This document shows, one piece after another, positions 24,240-34,024 of a stretch of DNA of 64,000 bases. The stretch's first letter is position 1; each line of letters opens with the position of its first letter. The DNA is from Dioscorea cayenensis subsp. rotundata (Eukaryota; Streptophyta; Magnoliopsida; Dioscoreales; Dioscoreaceae): the NCBI RefSeq assembly GCF_009730915.1, contig NW_024087051.1, forward strand, positions 1-64,000, read 5' to 3'. The translations under genes were made by a program, and so were the position numbers. The notes under the pieces were generated by a model. The model did not search any database and was not told where the DNA came from. It saw nothing but the letters and a program-made list of their open reading frames with translations.

Positions 24240-25560
24240 CAATAATAACAATAAAAGAAGGTAAAGTCTGGCTTTTCGCAGGCCTTCATCAACCATCTTA
24301 AAAGATCTATCTTGACTGATACAATGGAAGGTTTGTGGGCTGCTAGCCTAGAGCTTATATGGAATCACCTTCATATTCTTAGCTGTAATTCTCCTCAATC
24401 TGAATGCTTGATATATTTTGGGCCCTCCTTCATGCCACAGTTATTATTATATCCCATTAATGCTTGAACCAGGCCGTTGGAGTTTTGCATGTTCAAGTGG
24501 TTTAAGCATTGTGCCCATAGATGCATGCAGGTTTAATGTTTGACAAATTTAATGATATAAAAGCTATAAATTTGTTAAAGTTCTAAAAAAAATGGGATAT
24601 AGGCTTAAATAGGATTTTGAAGTTATTAGCTATTATTTGGATAAGTATGGAAAAAAATTGATAGTGGTTAGAAAAATGTCTCATAGATTCTTTTTTTCTC
24701 TTTAGTTTTGTTTGCTCCAAGATTAGTGGACTTTTTTATACTTCCTTTATGCCCCTCTTAGTAGATGTACTTTATTATTTTTTTCTTCTAATAAATGTGG
24801 TTTATCAACTTTGTCCCAAAAATCACATAGATATACACCTCTATAGAAATGGAGAATTTGCATGTATTCTCTTATAAGTAATGTTGTATATGGCTCATAC
24901 ACATGCTGAACGGGCAGATGTTGGAGCGGAGCGACAGCATCTGTCCATTGGGGGAAAGTGCCGAGATGGGTTGGGGGTGCGGGTGCGGGTGCAACGCGCA
25001 AGCGGTACGGTACAAAGGTATTTTGATAAATTGTACCGGGTAGGGTTTATATATATATTCATGTAATATGTAAGCCTAATTAATTTTCTAATAAGAGAAT
25101 CGACAGCCGCTCTGCTCCCGAGGACGTAGGTATACTCTGCCGAACCTCGTTAAATCTCATGCCTTTTTTGTGTGATTGCTTTTGATTTTTTCTTTAAATC
25201 GCTGTTCTATTTCTCAACAAGTAATATAATTGGGTTTAAATCCCTCAAAACTAGAACATAACACTTCACATTTATCTGTTATAAAGCAATTTACATGCAT
25301 CTCTATGTGTGTATATAGATAAAGCGGGTGAGCCACACTTTATGGAGAGAATAAATGATGGGAAAAGAAAATAGGATTACGAAACAGTTACAAATGAAAT
25401 TACACTGAGTCTACCAAAATTGGAAAGAGGACACTATAACTACATAAAGACACTACAACATTGATAAAAGAGGGGGCAACAATTCTCTCCTAGGGGGTTA
25501 TATAGCTTCGGTGTCTTCATCCGGGTAAAATTAGCGTGGCCCTATACTCCGTCCGTGTAT
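24240..25560. other. Mixed repeat debris: LINE tail and LTR-like motif
   Basis: GTGGTTTATCAA at 24,797-24,808 after TTCTAATAAAT is a variant of the LINE 3' tail word. Around 25,105-25,160 CCCGAGGACGTAGG and CCGAACCTCGTTAAATC resemble a short conserved block I recall from some Copia LTRs; that match is from memory. 24,250-24,470 has no recognised content. Confidence 0.35.
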
Positions 25561-25879
25561 GGGTCAGATCATAGTATAGCAAGACTCCAACTATAAAGAC
25601 TAAGGGTATGATTATCAATATTTGGAAGACCCAATGAAGTTGAGACTTCGCTTGATTACCGAGGCCAACTCTTTCATCTTGGCTTTTTGATGATTAATGA
25701 CAGGACAAACAATGTATTAGGGGAAAAATGTGGTTATTTCATTCCAACTAAATGTTCTAACAAATGAAGTTGTGACCATGCTTAGTAAGATTGGCCAAAG
25801 TTGCGACTTTATTATCCTATGTTAGCTAGTTAAAGATGATAATTTTACGTAGACATACTCCTTTCCATAAGAACTAGGA

Positions 25880-26250
25880 CAAAAAGCATCTAAACCCTCT
25901 GTATTGAGGATCCAATAGAAAGATTTGATTATAAATGTCAAACATTTTTCCAATCACCACCTCTTTTTGTCCAAATTCTCAGCCATTGGGCTAGGTAATA
26001 TTGTATGTAGATTTGCCAGTCTGTTACAGATAGAGGAAGTTGACAAAACATGAAATCCATAAATAGTGATATCAGGATCTAGCTAGCCACTGAATAAATC
26101 AAGCCGAATGTCCTTAGGCATACAACCATCTAGCCAACTATTGTATTAGAAGGAGGTATTTTTACTGTCCTTAATCACTAAGATGATACCTTGTTGAAAG
26201 GTAGACAAATTGTGGGCCCCATCCAAAAGATTGAATTCTTTTAATTTCTG
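25880..26250 (-). pseudogene. LINE fragment (region after reverse transcriptase)
   Basis: Minus-strand translation around 26,190-26,090 gives VIKDSKNTSF, a stop, then YNSWLDGCMPKDIRLDL. This matches the linker between reverse transcriptase and zinc-binding domain in other LINEs here (GRETLFWKDGWLNRIAPMDM at about 46.8 kb). It is short and decayed. 25,560-25,880 may belong to the same relic. Confidence 0.5.
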
Positions 26251-26368
26251 TATGCTTAGCAGTTATGTTAATTAAAAAAGGAAACTCTTTTATATTCTAT
26301 TTTTTTTTTCAGTTTTCAAAACCCTAGCCTTACCTCTTTTCGTTTCTTCCGTTGTAGATCCCTGTTTG

Positions 26369-27230
26369 CACTACAACAAATTTGACAATTATTGACACTC
26401 ACAATATTGTTACAAAATAACATATTTGTGTCACTAATAAAATTTCATGTCGTTTTTTTGTTGTCACCGCGTGTTGTCGCCTTTGCCCTGGCCTGTCGCT
26501 TAAGGGTTAAGGTAACGTTTCAAGTGTTTGTTATGCAATGATAACTTTTATGTGATAAACTTGTGGTATGTCACAAATTTTTATAATTATCTGTGATATT
26601 TATTTCCGTCACAAACAGTTATGACAATTTGTCACAAAATACTATTAAGTGTCACTAAATATGAGGTAAAATCTTGAAATTTTGTGACGTTCTTTTGATT
26701 GTCACATAATAAGTGACAAAATACTTGTCACATAATGTAATAAGATAGTGTCATAAAAAAATATTGAATGCAACTATATGTTCTTAATAAGTTTAATAGT
26801 TAGTGGCGAAAGGCTATTTTGGTGATGATAACAAATTGTTAGTATTAAAAACTTTTTTCATCACTAAATGCATTTGTCATTTAATCAAATATGACAAAAT
26901 ATAAATGTCCCTAGAAAATAATTTTTTTGTGACATGTATAGTTGTTAAAAAAATATGTCAGCAATTAATTTTTTATATTATCACAATTATCATATTATTC
27001 GTGATATTTTTATAATGCCACAAACAATTATGTTTTTGTGACGCATTTATCATTTGCACAATTGTTTTTAGTGACTATTAAATATATTGTGAAATGTACA
27101 AGTTTTCTCATAAATTAATTTTTGATAATGTCACGATGAATTAACTATTATATCATTTGTGTTATTTTTATCATGTCACACAAAATTATATTTATTTTGG
27201 TGTATTATTAAATATATATGTCCACAATGT
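26369..27230. mobile_element. CACTA transposon terminus with subterminal repeats
   Basis: CACTACAACAAATTTG at 26,369 is a typical CACTA terminus. It is followed for about 850 bp by dense degenerate TGTCAC/GTGACA repeats in both orientations. I found no transposase and no second terminus. The sequence changes character near 27,230, where a long LTR-like copy begins. The repeat words differ from those at 1-705, so this is a separate family. Confidence 0.65.
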
Positions 27231-27834
27231 AACGAACGTCATGAGCACCGATGCACGGTGACTGGTGGAGCACAGTGATGAGACCTCGCTAAATTATCCT
27301 TGTTTTCTTTATGAGTAATTGACTTGAATTAAAATAAAAGTTAATTGGCTTAAGAAAGAGGGAGAGATCTAGCCTCTTTTCTCTTCTCCCTTTTTGGTGT
27401 GTGGTGTCGTCAGCGAGGACGGAGAATTTCTCTCACCGTTAGGCGCTTTGTTGCACTGTTATTGTTGAGGTAAGCGTTTTCTTCTTTGGATCTATTCTCA
27501 AAACGTCTCACTGTTCTCTTTTGGAATTTGATCTGTTGGTGTTTGATATTATGATTGTTGGGTTAGTCTTTTCTGTGTAGAGATCAGATTTAATGTTTAT
27601 CCTAGTTGATGGTGATAGGATTTCTATTAGATGCTTATTAATTATCTGTGTTGATTACGTTGATTTTTCATTATGTTATCTGGTGATTTTGGCTTGGGTC
27701 AGTTGTCTTGGGAAAATTTAGTTAAATAGCCATTAGAGTTGCTATTGAGTGGAAGGTAATCATGGCATTACTTTTAATGCAAAACGTGTTCATTTTTTTA
27801 TTTTACTTTATTTTATTTTTTTTACAGATATGTG

Positions 27835-27869
<35 letters not shown>

Positions 27870-28695
27870 TGATGGATGGAACCCAATTAGTTTAGGTTTT
27901 GCAGTCCACTTATATATATATATATATATATATTATAATTGATTAATTATTTTAGATACCGTATTTGCTTAAGTTTCATAGTGTAGGAAATTGATTCACA
28001 GTATATCCCTGTGTGATTATGTTGTTTATTTGTGGATTCTTAAACCTATTAAATTAGTATTAGAGATTTTAATACTCATGCCAAAGCTTCCTAGCTTAAC
28101 CTTGTTATAATTGTCTGCATGAGTTAGTTTGGAGAAGGTAGTATTTTAATGAGGTAAGTTATTTTGATATAACTTTTAGGCTTGTGTAAATCATTGCTAT
28201 TGATATATTTGGAATGTGTTCTCAAATAGAGGGTATTCCGTGGAAGCCTAATTTCATGGTACATTTAGTTTTTGCTGTTAGACAGGTAAGTAAACCACAT
28301 ATAAATCTGTATATATATGGATATGCAAATTTTTAATTTCCAATTTAATTAATTTGGAATTTACTGTTTTAAAAAAATTATTCCTATACTATTCACAAAT
28401 TATTTATTTGATTATTGATATTTTTTCTATTGATGATTACTTCCAAATATGTTGATGTTATTTAATTTATGATATTTTAGTATAGTACATATTTTATATA
28501 TATATATATATATATATAACATGAGCTATTCATTTGGTTGTCATTTGTTTATTTTATTATATATATATATATATATATATAACCTGACATGAGCTTTTCA
28601 TTTGGTTGTCATTTGTTTATTTTGTTTTATTTTTTTTATCAAATTATTAAAAGAAAAGATAGAAACCTATTGTTGAATGTGGAATTGTTTCAGAA

Positions 28696-28737
<42 letters not shown>

Positions 28738-29720
28738 TTTTTATTTACGTAGACATTATTGATTATTTAGATTAATTGATATTGTCATATATTGGCTATT
28801 TAATTATTGTTTTACTAAATGTGTTATTGTTGATATAATTGGAATTATTTTTGTTAGAAAACGGGATCACTGAATTTCAGTATATTGCGTTGATGATCAT
28901 TTTCGACCTGACATATTTTTGCCATAGAAACTCGTAGTCCTTAATTAACTGTGCAATAACCTTGTCACTGGGGGTTAAACACCGACCGTGTCGACACGTA
29001 CTTCTAACATAGAAACTATAGTTTCGCACCATTCCGTCGGTGAAGAATAACGGCTTTTGATATTCTAGCTCGGGTTACCGAGGGTAAACATAGGAGCTCT
29101 GAAATCTTACTTAGGTCACCAAGTTTAATAAAATGAATTCTGATATTTTGTTTTGGCATTAGTTGTTTGGGGACTTATATGCTCGTTATTTTGGTAATTA
29201 AATATGTTTTGAATTATTTCTGATTTCTGGGTTTCATTTTGATATTTTTTCATTATGTTTCACTTTGTATGTTTTTTAAAAATTATTGAACTTTTTGTGA
29301 TCCTGATATTTTTATTGGTTGTTTATTGGACTCCCAAGCTCATTAAGTTGTTCTCTTTCTCCTTCAGATCAGGAGTAGGATTTGGGTGGTGGACATCTTA
29401 GCGGGGTCGTTGAACAAGTCTGCGTCTATGCCAAGATGAGTGGCTGAGCCACTAAGAAAGTCGAGGCGTGCAAGCCTCGGGCGAGAGCAAGTGGGAGGCG
29501 GGGCCCATGCACCATGGGCCCATTTGGGGCACGATCCGTCATGCAACTCACTCTCGCGCTCAGGAAATGTGCCTCACGCATGATTGAGCTCATCTACAAT
29601 AGACCACTTGGGTAAGAAGTTAATAAACTCCATTTGTTGTGGACTAAGATCTTCTTGTCTTTTGTTTCATTGTCATGCTCGACACTAGTTTTTTGTTTTC
29701 GTTGTATTTCGAACATGGTT
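27231..29720 (+). mobile_element. Degenerate long LTR, copy 1 (related to the solo LTR at 34,025-36,979)
   Basis: The block 28,860-29,180 aligns with 35,710-36,050, sharing words such as CAATAACC(C/T)TGTCACTGG, GACCGTGTCGACAC, GAAACTATAGTTTC and CCGTCGGTGAAGAAT. A second shared word, CAGGTAAGTA with CCACATATAAATCTG, occurs at 28,283-28,309 and 35,175-35,201. Three or more (TA)n tracts interrupt it (27,836-27,866, 27,911-27,933, 28,497-28,517, 28,559-28,580, 28,700-28,731). A SINE-like repeat sits at 29,385-29,640. I could not fix its ends or target duplication. Confidence 0.6.
29385..29640 (-). mobile_element. SINE-like repeat inside long LTR copy 1
   Basis: CCAAGATGAGTGGCTGAGCC at 29,430 followed by CTAAGAAAG, CGTGCAAGCCTCG and CAAGTGGGAGGCGGGGC matches, in order, the SINE pair at 51,081-51,509. 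On the minus strand each copy ends in CTCATCTTGG. The box B region here is worn down. Confidence 0.55.
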
Positions 29721-30290
29721 GTCCCAAGGTTGTCCCATGGAGAGCTTCCACACCATTTATCAAGGAGAGCTTATTTAAATAGTGGAATTTAAATATGCCC
29801 ATCCCTGCGCTCGAGATTTGTAGATGTGCTGCCTGGTAACTAGTCGACATTTTGGGCATTTGAGATCTTTCCACTCCAGATAAAGCCCTACGGATCCTAT
29901 CAATGCTTTCAATGACCATGCAGGCAGAACGAAGATCACCATCTAGTATGTTTAGATAGAAGTTAGCATTGACCTAAGCAGAATCAGTCTGTCGTCCATG
30001 GAGATATAGTAGACTTTCTAGGAGGATAACATAGAACACACCGCATGAATAAGATTCATTTAATCTTATCATCTAGGAGTTCTACTTAACAAGGGAACTC
30101 CAAGATGTAAAAGTGTCGTTGAGTAATTTAGAGTGACAGTGGCTATTGGGCCCTCTTGGGAGCTCCACTTTGATGAATAAAAGTAATTTTTCTGAAAATT
30201 GATCGTTATACTAGATATCCCTTCAAAGAGATAGAAGATGAGTTTAAAAATTATCAAGTCTTCCCGGTCCTCTGGAGATAATCAAAATAA
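29644..30290 (-). pseudogene. LINE reverse transcriptase fragment
   Basis: Minus-strand frames give IIFKLIFYLFEGIS and INFQKNYFYSSKWS (about 30,255-30,165), then VIESIDRIRRALSG (about 29,920-29,880) and MGIFKFHYLNKLSLINGVE. They align with the LINE at 45.8-47.9 kb (IIKLILYLFEGMSGLETNFS, VIKDIDRIRRDFLW, WGILDLANFNQA). The catalytic part is missing and the frame changes between pieces. Confidence 0.7.
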
Positions 30291-30299
30291 GATCATCTT

Positions 30300-31615
30300 A
30301 CCTGCCCTCTTGAACAAATTAATAAATAAATAAATACATAAAAAAAAAAATCCTATGTAGCGTTTCTGGGCTCTTCTCAAAGACTATGCAAAGAAATTAG
30401 ATGGGCTGGACTTTTGTGCTAAGCATTTTAGGCACCCCTTCATTTATGTTCGTAAATGCTCATCAAATTGTCTGGACCATTGATTCTGGTAGAAAAAAAA
30501 AAGGAAATTTCTTCTGCTTATTGTTATATGAAGTAACATCCTATGTTGAATTTTAGATTGTTAACTTGCTGTAATTAATATAACAGTAGCTCATTATTGT
30601 TTGCTTCATCAAGAACAAGAAATGCTGTTCTACAAATAAAGAAAGTGTTCATTGCCCTATCCTTAGTGATCCTCGGTTCTCTGGTAGACAATAACGAAAG
30701 ATCAATTAAATAAATTAAAAGGCAGGTTGTGCATCAGATACTACATACATATTATGTATTACATATGTAGGTTATATCTCTTCTAGTGGATCAATTCTTT
30801 TAATTCCAGATTGTGTTTCTCTCTATGCATTATGGATCACCTTTCTCGGTTCGGACCGGAGTATATGGCGTCCTTAAATAATTTGAAGTTCTTAATCAAA
30901 ATTTTGGAGTATTATCTCTATCCTGTCATATATGCAGCTGTTATTAATTAGATGATTCTCTTAGAATACACAACATTGAAGCAATTGATTTCATGGCCTT
31001 TGGAGAGACAAAATAGCAGCTGTTATCTATGTGGTACAGTTTTTTTTTTTTTTTTTTTTTTTTTAGTGGGAACTATGTGGTACAGTTATCCCACACCCTA
31101 AATATATGTATGATGTTCAATAGAGTTGTACCAGGGAGCCTTTAGGCTTTTTAAAAAAGCTAATCATTTCCAAATAGTCTCTGCTCTCAAAACATATTAT
31201 TTTGCTCTTTGAGGTGCTTAGATATTCATCAAAACATATATATATATGGTAATTTTTGCGTACAAGACGGCAATCTTCTTTGGATTTTTGCATTTTTTTT
31301 CTCTCAGCATGTCATGATCTTTAGTCGCATAACATAAGAGTATTATGTCGGTTATTATTCTCTTTTTGAATTTATCTATTGTCTGTAAGTTCATGGTTGT
31401 TTTCTCATTTTTTTTTCAATACATGTGTTTCATTCATTTTTTTTCTCAAAAATTAAAAAAAATGTCAGCATTCAAGGATTAGAAGTTTTTCTAATGTAAT
31501 TTTCTTTTTTTGTCATTATATCCTTGTATCAATTAGTCATTTTGTATTTTTTTTTATAAAGTGCAAGATCAATATGAACAGTAAATATTAATGAAATAAA
31601 AAATGCTTATTTTGT
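30300..31615. other. AT-rich intergenic DNA, no gene seen
   Basis: No coding segment is recognised. A T homopolymer of about 24 bases lies at 31,041-31,064, flanked on both sides by CTATGTGGTACAGTT (31,027 and 31,075), which looks like a target duplication around a very short poly(A)-tailed insertion on the minus strand. Confidence 0.4.
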
Positions 31616-31616
31616 A

Positions 31617-32090
31617 GTTTTTATCCGTTTATATTTTTTCAATTGGAACATTTGGATTGAAAAAAATGCTCACATGTTCCCTACTAGTTGTCTTTCGACT
31701 GTTGCTTTGATTTTAAAGATTGTGCATATGGTACTTTTGTGATTTTCTCCAGCTCCGGAATTGAAGAGGGTAAAGCTTGAGGATCCGATGGCAAAGGTTA
31801 AGAGAAGTCTGGAGTTTTTTTCTTCCAGAGACGCGGTGCCTGTTGCCCCTACGGAGCACCCTCCTCCTCCAGGGAAGATCTAGTCTTCTGGTTTATTGTA
31901 CCCATATTGGATCTACCTTTCCTTTCGGGTTTGTTGTTGTCTCTCTCTCCTCTGTGTTTGCCTATGGTGTTTTCTCTCGTTTTTCCACTCCTTGTGGTAA
32001 TCTTGTAGAGCCTCGGCTCCTGTTGTTGCTTCCTTTTCTGTACTTGTTCATTTTTTTAATGAATGTGGTTTATCCATTTTTTTTTTAAAT
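31617..32090 (+). pseudogene. LINE 3' end (C-terminal segment plus 3' tail)
   Basis: A decayed frame near 31,650-31,860 ends with VKRSLEFFSSRDAVPVAP, the counterpart of IKCSLNFLSARSVN in the LINE at 55.6-56.5 kb. A T-rich 3' region follows, ending at GTGGTTTATCCA (32,065-32,076) and poly(T)/A sequence. The copy is severely 5'-truncated. Confidence 0.65.
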
Positions 32091-32469
32091 ACAGAGACAT
32101 CAATCAATATCTTTTCATTTTATAATGAATTTGATTTACCTATTTTTTTTAAAAAAATAGTACTGCAACAAAAGAAATTAGAAAGTATGACATGAGACTC
32201 ACTAAACATGGATAGAAAGTAAGAAGAACAATAACAAGATAATGCAGAAGATAGTGAATAGGGACAATTGGAAAAAAATGATAATACTAAAATACAGCAA
32301 GAAGGGATATTTCATCAACTTCATTCTTTGTGAGCTTGCAGCGAAGCCATTGATGACTTTATCATACATGTAAATCATCTGTGAAGAAAATTAGACCAAT
32401 ATCTCCTGGAATGTGCTGTAACAGTATTGTCTCCGCTGGTTTCTCAACTTCCTCCCCCCTTGCTATGGT

Positions 32470-33700
32470 GAGTGGGGGACAAACTCCCCATCCCCAACCT
32501 CTCATCCTCCTCCTTCAACCTGGGCTCAAGTAGCTTTTTAAGGCTCCCGACCCTTTGAACCTTCACCACTTCATAACCCTCAGCTGCTCGAAAAGCTAAA
32601 AAATTCCTCTTCTTCCTTCGTTAAGCTTGATGCAGACTCCTTCTCCCGAGCTCAACAAAAGTTTCAGCATGCCCTCTTTGGTAAACCTCCGCCATTTGAC
32701 CAGGTAAAGAAATTTCTGATGGAAAAATGGGCGATGGTTCGTGATCTTCAAATTTCAGACCTTCCTAATGGGTTTTTGTTAATCCATTATGCCACATTCG
32801 AAGACATGCAACGACTTCTCACTGAGGGGCCGTGGACCCTTAATGGATTAACCTTACGGCTAGCTCCTTGGAGGCCATTCTTTGAGCCAGCGTTTGCTAA
32901 ACTCTCCACAGCAGCTGTTTGGGTTCAGCTGCATAACCTACCAGTTGAACTGTGGGATGGCGAATCTCTTGACACCATTACTTCTCACTTGGGTAATCTT
33001 CAGAAGGTTGATGAGTATACTTTAAAGTTAACTAGATCCAAATTTGCCAGGGTGTGTATTGAAATCAACCTCTCTAAACCCCTTTGCCGGGGTTTTTGGG
33101 TTGGCGATGATACTCACCGGGTGTTCGTTGTGGTTCTTTACAAAAAGGTGCCCTACGTTTTTGCTATACAGTGGGATTATCGGCCACGGAACCAACTCTT
33201 GTTCCCATGCAATAACAACCGGGGAGAACCGGACTTCTCCACCTCTCCATATTTCACGGGGATTGGCGGTAGGTCCGGTTCGGACCGAGGATGTTGTTGA
33301 GGGAATGGAGATGGATTCTAGTGCTGATAAACCCCAAGATTTGGTTAATTCTGTTAATTCTACTCCGGATTACGAGTTTGGTTCTTGGATGCTTGTCTCC
33401 CCTGGGCGTGAGTCGTGCTCATTGCCGGGGCTGGCCACCGCTCCTATTTGGTGTCCAGTTGGTGAGCTGCTGAGGAGAGCGAGTGCTCTTTCTCTTCCCT
33501 GAGGTGTTCCATCCTTAGGTACTTGGTAGGTGCGAAAAGTCGTGGTAGGGGCGGCTCTTTCTCTTCTCGGGCTTCCCATTTTCAATATTATAATACTGAT
33601 CAATTACCAATGGAGGATGTTTTGACTCCTCGAGACCCGAACCCTGACATTTTTGATCCCTTGCCCCCTCAAAACAATAACCGCTCTCTCTGACAAAGGG
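32470..33700 (+). pseudogene. LINE ORF1 (DUF4283 plus zinc-knuckle) remnant
   Basis: From about 32,540 the plus strand encodes a plant L1-type ORF1 nucleic-acid-binding protein: KFLMEKWAMVRDLQISDL, TEGPWTLNGLTLRLAPWRPF, VWVQLHNLPVELWD and CIEINLSKPLCRGFWVGDD. These are hallmarks of DUF4283 followed by the retroelement zinc knuckle. The long open frame is 32,719-33,300. The knuckle continues only in another frame (LLYSGIIGHGTNSC near 33,160-33,200), so a frameshift lies near 33,140. In that frame the first cysteines of the CCHC site are not readable. Endonuclease and reverse transcriptase do not follow. Confidence 0.8.
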
Positions 33701-33848
33701 ACCTCTCTCCCTATGCAAGCCCAAGTCCCATGCGACTCTGGACAGCTAAAGACTTCTACTTTCTCAGGCATACTTGCAGATAGCTAGCTGAGGGACCTGC
33801 CAGGGAAGACCCGTCACACTTCGTCAATTTAGTCAAAGTTTACCCACT

Positions 33849-33879
<31 letters not shown>

Positions 33880-34019
33880 GTCAACATAGGAATAGCACTG
33901 TTTTAGTGGTCATATGTATATGTATAACATACTATTTTCTGTAATTTCATTCTTCCCATACTTCAGTATTGTTTAGATCATGTGCTTCTTTTTCATTTAC
34001 TGAAGAGCATGCACAACGT
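33701..34019. other. Short spacer before the solo LTR
   Basis: Contains a (TA)n tract at about 33,849-33,876 and no gene. Confidence 0.5.
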
Positions 34020-34024
34020 ACGTG

